Below are positions 38,634-51,707 of a stretch of 64,000 nt of DNA, piece after piece. Position 1 is the first letter of the stretch. Each line of letters starts with the position of its first letter. Origin of the DNA: Anaeromyces robustus (taxonomy: Eukaryota; Neocallimastigomycota; Neocallimastigomycetes; Neocallimastigales; Neocallimastigaceae); contig MCFG01000017.1 of the NCBI GenBank assembly GCA_002104895.1, positions 1 to 64,000 on the forward strand. Reading direction: 5' to 3'. The translations under genes were made by a program, and so were the position numbers. The notes under the pieces are model-generated. The model was given only the letters and a program-made list of their open reading frames with translations, was not told where the DNA came from and searched no databases.

Positions 38634-41274
38634 TTATATATATAAGTAACAGGATAATCGCATTCAACATCCTTTTTTTTAAAAAAAAAATCATACATAA
38701 TTAAATATTAATCATTTAAATAAGAATATATTATAGATAAGAATATATTATAGTATAATCAATTCTTATTTATATATATCTTAATTTTTTTTTAAACAAA
38801 ATAATTTTAATCAATAATCATAATTTTTTTCTAATAATATAAATAAATTAAAAAAAAAAGTAATTAAATAAGTATATAATATAATAATATAATATAATAT
38901 ATGTTTTAGAAGTAAGGGTATAATATAAAAATAAATAAATAAATTGATATTGAACTAAAGTGATATAAAAAGGGAGTATTATATACATATAATTAAGAAA
39001 GGAAGAAAATTAGAATAAGAAAGACAAGAACACAAAGAATAATGATAAAGAAAAGAAAGTAGGAAAAATATATAAAAAAAAAAGGTATAAAATAAAAAGC
39101 GAAAGAAATTATAAGATATTAAAAACAATAATAAAAAAAAAATAAAAAAATAATAAAAAAAAAAAAAATAAAATAAAATAAAAATAATAATCAAAAATAA
39201 GAAACAAGGGTTATAATTATAATAAGAATAGTATAATAAAATAAAAAAATATAAAATATAATTTTTCAATAAAATTATATTATATTATTAATAATAGTAA
39301 ATAAATAGATGATCATATAATATGATTGTATATATAGATTTATTTAATTACTACTTATTAGAATAATTTAGCTTTAAAAGTTTTTTAACTTTAATAATAA
39401 TAAGAAAAAAATATATATATATTTTTTTTTTAATTTTTTTTTTTAAAAAAAAATTAATAATCATAATATATATACATTTTCTTTGTAATGTTTTTCTTTA
39501 TTTTAATTAATACTTTTTTATAAATAAATAGATTTTTTTCTTTTATGAAATTCATTAGAAATTAAAAGTTTTTATTTTCTAATAACAATTAACAATAATA
39601 ATAAAGGCATATAATAAATAGTATTCTTTTTTTTATATAAAAAAGAAAAAAAAAATAATTCATTTATTAAAAGTTTTTTTTTTTTATTTTTATTTTTATT
39701 TTTTATTTTTTTTTTTTTATAGTATTTATTATTACCAACAATTTTTAATTATTAATAATAAATATTACCTTATAAATAATTAGACGTTCGAAAAAAAAAA
39801 AAAAAAAAAAAATACTAATGCTTTTATATAGATAATAATATATTTATATTGTTAATAAAAGAAAAGAAAAAAAAAAGATATAATAGAAAACAAATAATAA
39901 TAACAATAATAATAAAATAAAAATATAAAAAAGTAAATAAATTAGTAGATAATTAAGAAATGAAAAAAAAAAAAAAAAAGTTATTAAAAAAAATAGATAT
40001 TAAGGAATTATATTATATGTATTTATATTTTTATTTCTTTCTTTATTTTTTATTTTTTTTTTATTTTAGATAATAAAGAAAATATAGAAATTAGAATAGA
40101 ATACATTAATAAAATTTCAAAACCATTATATGTTTATATATTATAAAAAGCAAAAAACGAAAAAAAAAAAAAAACCTTTATAATTAACATAAATAGCATA
40201 TGTAATATTTAAATGTTTTTTTTTTTTAAATAAAAAAATAAAAAATACTTAAATCTAAATAAAAAAATAGATGATTATATAAATAAAAAATGAATAAGAT
40301 TTTTTTTTTATTATTATTATTACTTTGTTTAATAAAAGAATGTGGATAATTATATATAAAGATTGTTTATTAAAATGTCTTTTAAATAAATAAAGAACTT
40401 TTTTTTTTTTTTTTTAAAAAAAAAAAATAATTAAAAATATAATAAAAATTTATTTTAAACGCATTTCAAAAAATTATAAAGATAAAACTAATATAATTTT
40501 AAATATTTAAAATATATACTGAAAAAAAGGTCTAATGTTTTATAATATTTATTCATATATACAACTTTGGTTTTCTTCTACTTTATATACATATATTTTC
40601 TATTATTTTATAAAGTAAAAAAAATAAATGAATAAATCATACATATTAAGATATATATGTATTAATATTTAATACGTATTATATCATTTATTATATTATT
40701 ATTTTTTTTTTTTTTTTTTGTAGTTAAATTTATTATCTATAACTTTTAATTATATTTATATGAATTTACCACTAATATTTTTTTTGTTGTTGTTTTTAGT
40801 TTTAATTACATGAATTTTCCATTTTAATATTTATATAATAAAATTAATTTTAAGAATAAATATAAATATTTAATAATGTTAATAAACAAAAAAATTTTTT
40901 TTAATATTAATAATAATTATTGTTTTCTCTATAAAAAAAAAAGTATAAATATTGAAAATATAGAGAATGATGCCATTTTTTTATTATTAAAAAAACTCAA
41001 ATTTATAATAATTTCAATTAGTAATAATTTTATATATATAGATAAATATTATCCAATAATTTTTTAAAATAAATAAATATTTAAAATTATTATTATTAAA
41101 TTATTGCTAAGTAATATATAATAGTTTTATAAAAAAAAAATAATTTGTTACACTTGATTTTAATATTTTTATTATTATTTATCTGTTTTTTTTTTTTTTT
41201 TTTAAATATTTTTAAAATAATAATTTAATTTTTAATGTATGTAACGTGTAATTACTTTTTTTTGGGATATTAAT
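38634..41274. other. Intergenic region, no gene seen
   Basis: A/T-rich with purine-rich stretches (A/G-biased around 38990-39240, whose minus-strand frame is Phe/Leu/Tyr low complexity), AAT arrays and poly-T runs. The first few hundred bases include the probable 3' UTR of PEX11. Confidence 0.55.
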
Positions 41275-41625
41275 ATGAACTTAATCATCAATAATGTGAA
41301 AGAAAGTTACCCTCGGTGTGTATCAATATATCAATGTCAAATCGCCAATAAAATGAATATTAATGAGAAAACATATTTTTTGAAATTAAATAATTTCCAT
41401 ATAGTTTTATTGAGACACCTGAAATCTTCTAGCTAATCTGTACCACAAAAATAAGAAGATGTATAGTGTTCTTAGAATATTATTCATATAATTAAGTTAT
41501 TAAAATTTATTATAAAAAGTTCCAAAATGATCAAAAAAAATTATTATTATTTGTTGATGAAAAGTACAAATTTTACGGATTAGATAATCTAGCCAACAAT
41601 GAAAAGTACTCTAAAAATGCTATTT
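41275..41625 (+). pseudogene. Short plus-strand coding-like relic, unidentified
   Basis: Two stretches with mixed, protein-like residues sit in an otherwise A/T desert. Positions 41275-41436 form an ATG-initiated 53-codon frame, MNLIINNVKESYPRCVSI and onward to LLRHLKSSS. Positions 41496-41625 are open and end with DEKYKFYGLDNLANNEKYSK. They are in different frames (offset by two) with stops between and no clear GT-AG intron joining them. G and C content rises locally. It may be a gene remnant, a degenerate repeat or part of a small gene whose exons I cannot connect. No family recognised. Confidence 0.3.
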
Positions 41626-43985
41626 AACTCTATATTATTATTACAAAAAATTGTAAAATATGACCTAGTTACCCTAATTACATGTTTCTCATAATAATTA
41701 TAATATAGAGGATACAATTAAAAATGGATATATTTTATAAATAATTAATAATAACAATAATAGTGGTTAAAAAAATATATATAATAATCATATAGTATAT
41801 ATAAGTCATATAGTATATATAAATAATAATAATAATAATAATAATTATAAGACATAATTAATAGAATTCTATATATATAAAAATAATTTTTTATTATTTA
41901 TTTTACTTATATATAATATAATATATAAATAATATATAAAATATACTAATTATTAATTATACAATATTATATATTAATATAAAATATAACTATATTAAAA
42001 AAAAATAATTTTAAAAACCATTTAAATAACAATCCTCAAATTTGTGTTATATTAAATATGGGTGACATTCTATTTTATTTATTAATATTTTTTATAAATA
42101 ATACTTGACTTGACATAAATAAATTGCTTGCTAATAAAAGTTTCAAGAACCTTGGTATTTATAATAATCAATAAATCTTATTATTAAAGTTTAAAGTATT
42201 AGTAATTAAAAGTCTTTATATAGCAATTTAAATAAAATATATTTAAATTGTTACATAAATTGTTATTAAAAAAACTATGTAATACCTAAAAATGTATATA
42301 TAAATATATATATATATAAGCGTCTATATTTTTTGTTTTGTTTATTATAAATTAAATAAATTAATAAATTAATAAATAAATAAATATATAATTATAAATC
42401 AATATATAATAATTAATAAATAAATAAATAATAATTAATAAATAAATAAATAAATAATAATTAATCAATAAATAATATATAATATATATTAAAAATAATT
42501 ATTTATTATTAAAACAATTATTAAAACAATTATTAAAACAATTATTATATAATTATATAAAATCATTTTATTTAACTGCATAAATAATATATACTTTTTT
42601 AACTGCATAAATAATATACATTTTTTACATTTTAAGTAAGGAGAGTTAAAATTTTATCTTTCCATCTAACGAAATATACAACATATATTATTACTTAACT
42701 AATAATATATAATAAATTATCTTGTATATTAATTTTGATTAAAATCATTGGTTAATTTTTATGTTTAATTAAAAGATTAACTTTATTATCATACTTGTCA
42801 TACTTACTCATAGTACAAACTTACACAAAAAAATAATTTTTTTTATTTAATTAAATTTTTAATATTTTTATTTCTTTTTATGTTAATCTTTTTTAATTTT
42901 AATTTTTTTGTAAAATTTTGTTTTTTAAAGAATATTAAATCAACTATTAAAATTTATGTAGAAATTATTAATTAGAAATGTTTTGTTTTGTTTTGTTTTA
43001 TAAATTTTGTTTATTTTTTTTCTTTTAATCCTGATTTAAGTTACCTTTATTTGTTCTGTTTTGCTTTTTTTTTGTTTTTTTTTTATTTGATATATAATAG
43101 TTGCTATTAATAAGGAAAGGTTTATTTCTATATTTTATTTTAATATCTCCTTTTAGATTTTAAGGAACAATATTTATCAAAAAATTTTTTTAAAAATATA
43201 AAGGATATAAAGTATCTTTTAAATGATAAATTTATATTTTAAGACATTCTTTAATTAAATTAATTTAATATAGAATATTAAAATTTAATATATATTTTAT
43301 ATATTAAATAGAAGAAACTATTTTTCAATTTTTATTTATTTATATAGTATTTATTTATTCATTTATTTATATATACATATTTATATATTATTTATATATT
43401 ATTTATTTATTATTTACTTATTTACTTAATTTTTTATTTATTTATATATTATTGGATTACAAAAAAAAGTTTGTTATTAAATAAAACTAGAAAGGAAAGT
43501 AAACAAAAAGTTTATAACACAAAATAAAAAATAATTATAATATATAATAATATATCAAATAATGAAAGGTTTTTTTTTTAAATAATAAAAAAACCCATTA
43601 AAAAAAAAAAACAATAACAAAAAAACCCATAATAAATAATATATAAATATATTTATTCTGTATACATTAATAATTAAAACGTATTTGTTTATTATTTTTA
43701 TTTAAAAAATAATATTATTATTAAATATATAATTAAATAATAAAATAAAAAAAAAAACAAACAGTTTTATTAATTAATAGTAATAAAATTTTATAAAATT
43801 TTATATAAATAAACTTATTTTTAATAATTTTTTTTTTTTTTTTCCTTTTTTTAAAAATTTATTTTAAATTAAAAAAAAAAGAATTACTTTTTTTTTTTTT
43901 TATAAAATAAAACTTAATTTAAAAAAAAAAATAAAAAAAAATAAATTAAATTAAATTAAATTTAATTAAAAAAAATAAAATAAAA
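41626..43985. other. Intergenic region upstream of CE6 esterase
   Basis: No gene seen. It has AAT and AAATA arrays (about 42350-42480), a tandem AACTGCATAAATAATATA repeat near 42575-42620, and a long A/T-only leader before 43986. No convincing core promoter motif beyond generic TA-rich sequence. Confidence 0.55.
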
Positions 43986-45077
43986 ATGAAAAGTTTTGCT
44001 ATTATTTCTTTATTAGCTACTACTTTATCAGTAGTATCCAAAACTTTTGCTGCACCAGATCCAAATTTCCATATTTATTTAGCATTTGGACAATCTAATA
44101 TGTATGGAAGTGGTGATATTGAAGAACAAGATAAGACTGTTGACAGTCGTTTCCAAATGGTTTCCACTGTAAATGATTGTGGATCTCGTAAATTAGGTAC
44201 TTGGTATGATGCCATTCCACCACTTGCTACTTGTGATGCTGGTTTAGGTCCAGCTGATTACTTTGGTCGTACTTTAGTTGAAACTTTACCAAAGGAAATT
44301 AAAGTTGGTATTGCTGTTGTTGCAGTTCCAGGTTGTGATATTCAACTTTTCGAAAAAGATAATTACCAAAATTATTTCCCAGATGATTGGATGTATCCAT
44401 TTATTGATGAATATGGAGGTAATCCATATGGTCGTTTAGTTGAAATGGGTAAGCAAGCTAAAGAATTAGGTGTTATTAAGGGTATTCTTCTTCACCAAGG
44501 TGAAACTAACAATGAACAAACTGACTGGCCATTACGTGTTAAGGCTATTTATGAAAATCTTCTTACAGATTTAGAATTAAAGGCTGAAGAAGTTCCAATT
44601 CTTATTGGTGAACTTGTTCAATTAAGTGAAAACGGTACTTGTGGTGCTATGAATGCTATTATTCAAACTGTTCCAAGTGTCATTCCAACTGCTCATGTTA
44701 TTTCTTCTGAAGGTTTAAAACAACGTGGTGATGGTTTCCACTTTACTTCTCCATCCTATCGTGTCTTTGGTCAACGTTATGCTGAAGTTATGTTAGACCT
44801 TCTTAAGGACACTACTCCAGTTAATGATGAATGTTTCTCTGTTAGTTTAGGTTACCCATGTTGTCAAAAGACTACTAAAGTTGTTGTCGTTGATGAAGAT
44901 GGTGAATGGGGAGCTGAAGATGGTAATTGGTGTGGTCTTAAAGCTAACCCAAATCCAGAATGTTTCTCTATTAAATTAGGTTACCCATGTTGTCAAAATA
45001 CTTCTGATGTTATTCTTACTGATGAAGATGGTAAATGGGGAGCTGAAAACGGTGACTGGTGTGGTATTAACAATTAA
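43986..45077 (+). CDS. CE6 acetylxylan-esterase-like enzyme with two fungal dockerins
   Basis: A 363-residue intronless secreted protein. Residues 1-22 form a signal peptide ([20 protein letters not shown]-type, cleavage near TFA-AP). The catalytic domain, about 27-275, is an SGNH/SASA fold of carbohydrate esterase family 6. The nucleophile is Ser37 in AFGQSNMYG, with a conserved HQGE at 170-173 and DGFH at 249-252 supplying Asp/His. CE6 enzymes remove O-acetyl groups from xylan. Two Cys-rich modules follow, about 282-319 and 325-361, both reading ECFS-x3-LGYPCCQ then DEDG-x-WGAE and ending WCG. These are fungal (CBM10-like) dockerins that attach enzymes to the anaerobic-fungal cellulosome. 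No intron and bacterial-like families are often read as past horizontal gain. The substrate is inferred from the family. Confidence 0.92.
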   Translation: MKSFAIISLLATTLSVVSKTFAAPDPNFHIYLAFGQSNMYGSGDIEEQDKTVDSRFQMVSTVNDCGSRKLGTWYDAIPPLATCDAGLGPADYFGRTLVETLPKEIKVGIAVVAVPGCDIQLFEKDNYQNYFPDDWMYPFIDEYGGNPYGRLVEMGKQAKELGVIKGILLHQGETNNEQTDWPLRVKAIYENLLTDLELKAEEVPILIGELVQLSENGTCGAMNAIIQTVPSVIPTAHVISSEGLKQRGDGFHFTSPSYRVFGQRYAEVMLDLLKDTTPVNDECFSVSLGYPCCQKTTKVVVVDEDGEWGAEDGNWCGLKANPNPECFSIKLGYPCCQNTSDVILTDEDGKWGAENGDWCGINN

Positions 45078-45885
45078 GTAAAAAATTTTGAAAAAAAAAA
45101 ATAAAATAGAATAGAATAAAATAAAATAAAAAGAAAAAAAGAAAAAAAGAAAAAAAAAAGATCAAATAATTAATAAAACAAAAAAGAAAATAAAAGAAAA
45201 AAAACAAGAATAAATTATCAAAAGAAAAAGTCAAGAAAAAAATCAAGAAAAAAAAAAAAGAAAAGAAAAGAATGAAAAATAAAAATAAAAATTCAAATAT
45301 TAATGTTTAATATTCATAAAAAATTTTCAATTATATAATAATAGAATATAATTATATCAACATATAGAATGGATATATATAATATACTTAGAATTTAGAC
45401 AATTAATTTTTAAGCTATTAGAATTATATCATAAAATATTGAACGATTGGATTTTTTTAATTATCTATTTTTTTTTTTTTTTTTTTTTTCTATCTTTATT
45501 TTTTTTAATTTAAAATCGAATTAGTAATAAAAATTATATATTTTATAATAATATGTAAAATATATTTATGTCAATGAACTAAAAAGAAAGAAAAAAAAAT
45601 AAAGAAACATATATATATAAAAAGAAAAAGTAATATAAATAAAATAAAGCTATAAATAAGTTTGTAATTTATTAATTAGCTAAGATAAAATAAAAAAAAA
45701 AATAAAAAATAAAAAAATTAAAAAAAAAATTAAAATAATAAAAAAATAATAAATTAAAAATAAAATATATTAACAATAAAATATTTAATATTAATGAGTA
45801 GTAATGTTTTTATAAAGTGTTGAATTAATCATAAAAAAAAAAAAAAGTAGTTATAAATAATTATTAGTGTTGAACACTAAAGTAA

Positions 45886-45980
45886 TTACAAAAAAGTTAT
45901 TACAAAAAAAGTTATTACAAAAAAGTTATTTAATATTTAATATATAATATTTATTTGTAATAACTTTTTTGTAATATTTA
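45886..45980. repeat. Tandem TACAAAAAAGTTAT units with a 17-bp inverted partner
   Basis: Three near-identical copies of ATTACAAAAAAGTTATT lie head to tail. Then a perfect inverse copy, AATAACTTTTTTGTAAT, follows after about 30 bp of AT sequence. The block could form alternative hairpins. Confidence 0.75.
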
Positions 45981-46076
45981 ATATATATTGTTTTTTTGTT
46001 TTTTTGTTTTTTTTTAATAAATATTAATTTTTTATTTTTTTTTTTTTATTATAAATTTAGGTAATCATAAAAAAAA

Positions 46077-46106
46077 CAAACTATTTTTAATACTAAAAAT
46101 AGTTTG
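46077..46106. repeat. 13-bp perfect hairpin, ATAC loop
   Basis: CAAACTATTTTTA pairs with TAAAAATAGTTTG around a four-base loop. No gene is adjacent. Confidence 0.75.
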
Positions 46107-46618
46107 GTTATTAATAAGTAAATTGTTAAATTGTATTAGGAAATAATTTTTATATAAATATTTATTTTTTATATTATATTTTATATTTTATATTATTATA
46201 CATTATAGATTATAAAAAAAAAAAAAAAAAAAAAAAAAGGCTACACTATTCTAAAAACATAACAAACATATTTTTAGTCAAGATCACATGATTGATTGAT
46301 CAATGTAAAATTGTTATCTAGAGTTTTATTATATTATATTATTTTTTTTTAATATTTTCCTTTCTAAATTCTTTTTTTTTTTTTATTTATTTATTTTTAT
46401 TATTTATTAATTATTAATTATATTATATAGGGTTTTTTTTTTTTTGATTAATGATATAATAAAACTTATACATAAGTTTTATTTTTAATGTTTAAAATTT
46501 ATATATATATATATGTTATTAAATATATTAAATATAATCTACATAAACCTTTTAAGATATATATAATATATATACTTTTTTTTATTATTATTTTTTTATT
46601 ATTTTCTAATAATTGTTT

Positions 46619-46649
<31 letters not shown>

Positions 46650-48842
46650 AGAAATCGAAAATATTTTAGATATATTTTTTATATGTTGTATAATTTAACC
46701 TATTTAATAAAGTTTTTAAAAAGTTTTATTATATTGTATTTATATATGGTTTCTTATGGTTATTTTATGTGTATTTTGTTATATTTTAATCCAAGTATTA
46801 CTTGAATATCCTTCATTTGGTATTGCGTCCATTACACTCAACTTGTAAAATGAATATATACTTAAAAAAGAATTATCCTCATTATATAACAAAATACATT
46901 TAAAAAATAACCGTAATAAACTATATTTAAATACAGTATAATAAAACTTATATATTATATTTTAAAAGTTTTTATTTTATATATATACGTTTATTTAATA
47001 TTTAAATATATATTTCATTTTATTTCTTGTATATTTTATATATATAAATATATTTTTGTACCGAAAAAAAAAGGCTAATGACAAAAGCTTTAAACTAAAA
47101 ACTCAATTTTAAAATAAAATATTTTTAAAATTTTATTATTCTAATATATAGTAATATTTGTTTAGTATAATATATATTTTACTAACTAATACAAAAAATA
47201 GGACAATTACTATTAATAAATCTTTAAAGAAAAAGAATTACCTAACATTTATTAGATAATGTATATTGATTATAATATATAATTATTTATGTTTTAAATA
47301 ATGTATTAACTCCTAATTTTTATGTATTTTGTACATTAAATATATTAAACATTTAAAATAAAAAAAAAAATTGTTTTGTTTTGTTTTTTTTTTATTAAAT
47401 ATTATAATAACGTATTATTTTTTATTTTAAATAAAATTGTAATGAATTAATTATAAATAAAAATGTATATTAAATATTTTAATTGAATATGAATGAATTC
47501 ATTTTTGTGTAATGATTAAATCTTGATCGAGAATAATAATAAAATATATATATATATAAATTATAAATTAGTGACCACCATTAAAATACTTTTATTTTAT
47601 TAATAATCATGAAATATTAATAATATTTGAATTTTAATAAAATTAAATTAATGATCACTAAGTTGCTATTTTTTATTTAATCTTTAATAATAAATTAAAA
47701 ATAATGTTAATATATTGAAATTAAATAATAAAGAAATTCTCATTTTCATTAATGAATATAACATATAACATCAAAATTAAGAAAAATCAAAAAATTATAT
47801 ATGAATTCAAAAAATTAAATAAAATTAAAAATTAATAAATAAATATACAAATATACAAATACAAATATGTATCATTTTTATAATTTATTATATTAATCAT
47901 TTTAATAAATATTAGTTTTAAATTTTAATCTTAATTAATAAAATAAATATGGTATTATATTTTTTATTATTATTAATCAAAAACAGTTATTTACTCTCAT
48001 AAATAATAGTAAAAAATAATAATAATAAAATTTTATAAAATTATCAAAATAATAGGATTTATTATAATAAATTAAAAAATTAATTTTATAATTTATTATT
48101 CTTATAATCTAATAATTTTTTTTAAAATACATTGAGGTTTAAAATAAGGATCTTCCTCTTGTTTATTTTAAAGTTTAGATGTTTGTTAGTGGATAATTAT
48201 GGATGAAAAGAAAGATAATGAAATCCATATTTTGAAGTGATTATAATGAAAAGTAAATTCTTAATCAAAAATTATTATTAGAAATTATTATAGTAAATTA
48301 TATGATAAAGTAACAGATCTTTTTAGACATTGGTTATTTGTACCATTTAATACAATATTCATCATGAATAATGAATTTTTTTTTTTTATTTTCAGTTATA
48401 TTTTTTAAATTTAAATGACTAATATATAAATTCAAAAATAAATATTTTTTAGTATTTTTTTCATGAAGAATTTTAAAATCTCGTTAAATACAATCATGAT
48501 TTGAATAAAATAATATTATTTTTTAATAAAATTATATCTTTAAAATAAATATAAATAAATAGTCTATATGTTGTATTCTGTGATAAATCCTTTCGAATAT
48601 CAAGTATTAATGGAATACAACTTCATTTATTTATCACTATAACTTCTAACTTTAAATTATCATATCTCATATATTTATTTAATAAGAATTTCATAAAAAA
48701 AAAAATCTTTGTTACTTCTGTCGTCGAGGATTGAATAATTTCTGTGTCGTATGAATATTCCAACCTAATCTAAATCAGAAAAAAATTTTGTTTAATTTAT
48801 TTTTCATAGTAAAAAATTTTGGTAATTTTATACCCATTCTTT

Positions 48843-49170
48843 TTAACAGAATTTGAAGTATGAAGTATGACATTGTCTAATTTCAAAGGAGCATTCATCT
48901 TTAATATCAAAAAATTCATTTGAATTAGAATTTTCTAATCTAAAATGATAACTAGAAATACAATTAATCTACAGTTTTTTTTTTTTTAAATTTTAATTTA
49001 ATCGGTCTTTTGCATAATTCCAATGATAAAATATTTCAACTGATATCATTTTCAAATATTAATATTTATATTATATATATATTATAAAAATAATTTGTAA
49101 CCTTATTATAGGAATCCTCTCTATCATTTTCTTTCATAATTTGACCATTGGGAAAAAGACAAAACCAAAA
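48843..49170 (-). pseudogene. Decayed minus-strand coding relic, perhaps MATH-like
   Basis: Reading the minus strand, 49170-49083 gives a frame with FWFCLFPNGQIMKENDREDS. Then 48968-48843 gives 41 codons ending in TAA that include SSYHFRLENSNSNEFFD and KDECSFEIRQC. Further short pieces (GYKITKIFYYEK; LEYSYDTEIIQSSTTEVTK) continue toward 48700 in other frames. Stops and A/T tracts separate them. The W-x-C-L-F-P-N-G motif recalls MATH/TRAF-type domains, but this is a loose resemblance. Mixed composition contrasts with the flanks, so I read it as a broken gene whose limits may extend from about 48.1 to 49.4 kb. Real small exons cannot be excluded. Confidence 0.35.
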
Positions 49171-49535
49171 AAAAAAAAAAAAATGATAAATAAATAAATA
49201 AATGATACTCTATATTTTTCTAGAATTCAACATTCATTACTTTTTATCTATTTATTATCTTTATCATAGTTGAAATATTAATCATAAACCAAAATTACCC
49301 TATTAGCTATTAGTATAAAAAGTTTTTTAAATTAATCTAAACCATTTTCATTTCCAAACTTGAAAAATACTAATAGCAGTACAGCACATTAATTATTTCA
49401 TTTATTTCATTTTCTATTTATAATTATTATTTATAAGCATTATTATTCATTAACGATGTATTTTTAGTTAATTTAGTATCAAAACTTATAATAAGAATAT
49501 TTAATAAATATTAATATTAATATTTTTTAAATTGA

Positions 49536-49560
<25 letters not shown>
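49171..49560. other. Possible 5' continuation of the decayed minus-strand relic
   Basis: Composition is a little less A/T-extreme than usual up to about 49400, with short minus-strand readable bits but no frame longer than about 20 codons. A 26-nt poly-A tract ends the segment near 49563. No gene can be supported. Confidence 0.3.
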
Positions 49561-49566
<6 letters not shown>

Positions 49567-49680
49567 AATAGGGGAATATTTAATTAAATTATAAATTTTC
49601 TTTTAAAAAATAATTTTTAAATTTTTATACCAGATATAAATTTTAGAATAGATTTGTAGGAACAAAATTGTTGAGATTTT

Positions 49681-49690
<10 letters not shown>
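49561..49690 (-). repeat. Dispersed repeat copy 1 (inverted relative to copy 2)
   Basis: In minus orientation it begins AAAGGAAAATCTCAACAATT (to 49690) and ends AATATTCCCCTATTTTC (at 49561). Both ends recur in the same order in a plus-strand copy at 51516-51707. It sits between a poly-A tract and a poly-T tract of about 29 nt (49683-49711). Confidence 0.65.
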
Positions 49691-49711
<21 letters not shown>

Positions 49712-51515
49712 GGTTTTCTCAAACTAAAAAAAAAAAAATGAAAAAATTAAAAAAATTAAAAATTGAAATTAAAAAAAAAAAAAAATTAAAAGAAATAAAT
49801 TAATCTTAACATATTATATTATCCAATGATGTTAAAATGATTTATTATCCAATAAATTTTTAAAGTAGAATAAGAATAATAATAATTGAAGAAGAAGAAG
49901 AAGAAACTATAATATATATTGAATAAATTTAATATTATTAGTTGAATAATATAAAAAAAAATTATATATATAATGATAAATAGAATATTAAAAGTTTTTG
50001 TGTGATGTGAAAAAGTTTTTTTGTGCGATTACTCTTTAAATTAAATTTATATTAATTATTTAAGTTTATAATGTTCAACTTTATTTAATATTAAATTAAT
50101 AATAATTAACTTTATATATTATTATTATAATAAAAAAAATTTTAAAAAGAATAAAATATATTGTTAATCTAAATAAATAAATAAATAAATAAATAATATA
50201 TATTGTATTATATACATATAGACACATATAAAACTTTAAGGGAGATTGTGAAAGAAAATATGACCTAAATATTTATATATTTTATATAATATGTTTCTTT
50301 AAATTTAATATATACATTATTAATAATATATTAACATTAATGTCACTCTTGGTTTTTTCTTTTGTTTAAACATAATGAAAAGAAAAAGAAAAAACAAGAA
50401 TAAAAAAATTAATTTTAATATTTAAACTAATGAATATTAAAAAAAAAGAATTTATTTTTCAAAGGCAGTTTAAATTTCTTAATATTATTATTTTTTATAT
50501 AAAAAATTTAAAAAAAAAAATTTTATATTATATATATATATATTTTTTAATGGTATTGAAGTAATATAAATAATTAACAATGATGAAATTAAATAACTAC
50601 CAATGATGATATTTATTATTTGTTTGATATTATTTTATTTTATATTATTATTAATATTAAATAATAAAAATATTATAAAAATAATAGACAATAATAGAAT
50701 AGAAAAAAAAAAGTAATTAAAAAGGATTGAAACTAGTTTGAAATTTTTTTTAAAAAAATTTTACATATATGGAAAAATAATAATAATAATAATTCTAAAT
50801 ATATAATAATAAATAATAATGATAATATGAAAAAAAAAAAAAAACTAATATTAAGAAATGCTTATACTTATTTACTCATTAGTTACACTAAATAATCATA
50901 ACCAACATAAATAAAACAATTTTTAAAAAAAATTTTTTTTTTAAATATTTATATATATATCAAATTTTAGAGAATAGAATTTTCTAAAAATAATTATGAT
51001 GATAATAATAATATTATTAATCATATTACTAATAATAATGATGATAATAATAATTAATAATAATTAATAATAACAATGAATAATAATAGCTAAGAATAAT
51101 TAAAAGAATAATAATTAATAATAATAATAACTAAGAATAATAATAATTAATAATAATTAATAATAGTAATAATAAGTATTATTCATAACTATTTACAATT
51201 ATTCTTTCAAACAATAATTTTAATATATTTATTTCATATTTTTGTTAATTTTAATCACTCCTTTTTTAATATAAAAATTATTCTTTTTTTTTTTCTATTA
51301 TTATTATTATTATTATTAAATATTATTAATTTCTTCTGATTTTCATTATTTTTCTTCTTAAATAGAACTGAAATATATAATAGTAATTTAAAATCTTATT
51401 TGTTATATTTTAATATTAATATTTTTATTTATTTCAAATGTAACACAATAAGATAAAATATTATTGAAGTATAAGTTAGCATAGTTTTATGTTTTATGTT
51501 ATAAAAAATAAAAAA
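49712..51515. other. A/T spacer between inverted repeat copies
   Basis: No gene seen. The interval contains AAT/TAA arrays (51000-51180) and poly-A runs, with no open frame of protein-like composition. If the repeat pair bounds an element, its interior carries no recognisable coding capacity. Confidence 0.5.
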
Positions 51516-51707
51516 AATTTTAAGGAAAATCTCAACAATTTTGTTTCTATAAATAGTTCCAAATAAAAAAAAAAAATTAAGTTGCAATTAGTATTAAGAA
51601 TTAACAAAAAAAAAAAAATTTTTTTTTTTTTTAGAATTATAAATATATATTATAAATTTATATTAATTTAATTTAATTTAATTTAATATTCCCCTATTCT
51701 TTTTTAA
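51516..51707 (+). repeat. Dispersed repeat copy 2
   Basis: It shares a 24-bp perfect match (51522-51545, AAGGAAAATCTCAACAATTT onward) and the terminal AATATTCCCCTATT plus CTTTTT with copy 1. The middles differ in length (about 190 versus 130 bp) because of A/T-tract expansion. The pair is arranged head to head about 1.9 kb apart. Confidence 0.65.

Larger units (their letters stand above)
45078..48119. other. Intergenic region, no gene seen
   Basis: A purine-rich 3' flank follows the esterase (45084-45290), then A/T-rich DNA. Structures include TACAAAAAAGTTAT copies and inverted partner (45886-45980), a 13-bp hairpin (46077-46106), a 26-nt poly-A near 46212-46238, and AT-dinucleotide arrays. 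The 105-codon frame at 46488 is Ile/Tyr-rich and not credible. Confidence 0.55.

Noticed and set aside
41438-41452. 15-bp inverted match to 19016-19030 (ATTTTTGTGGTACAG)
   Set aside because: Too short, with no extension on either side; a match of this size is not convincing in a 64-kb window of this composition.
46488-46805. 105-codon Ile/Tyr frame
   Set aside because: Derived largely from AT dinucleotide repeats; composition does not resemble the verified genes here.
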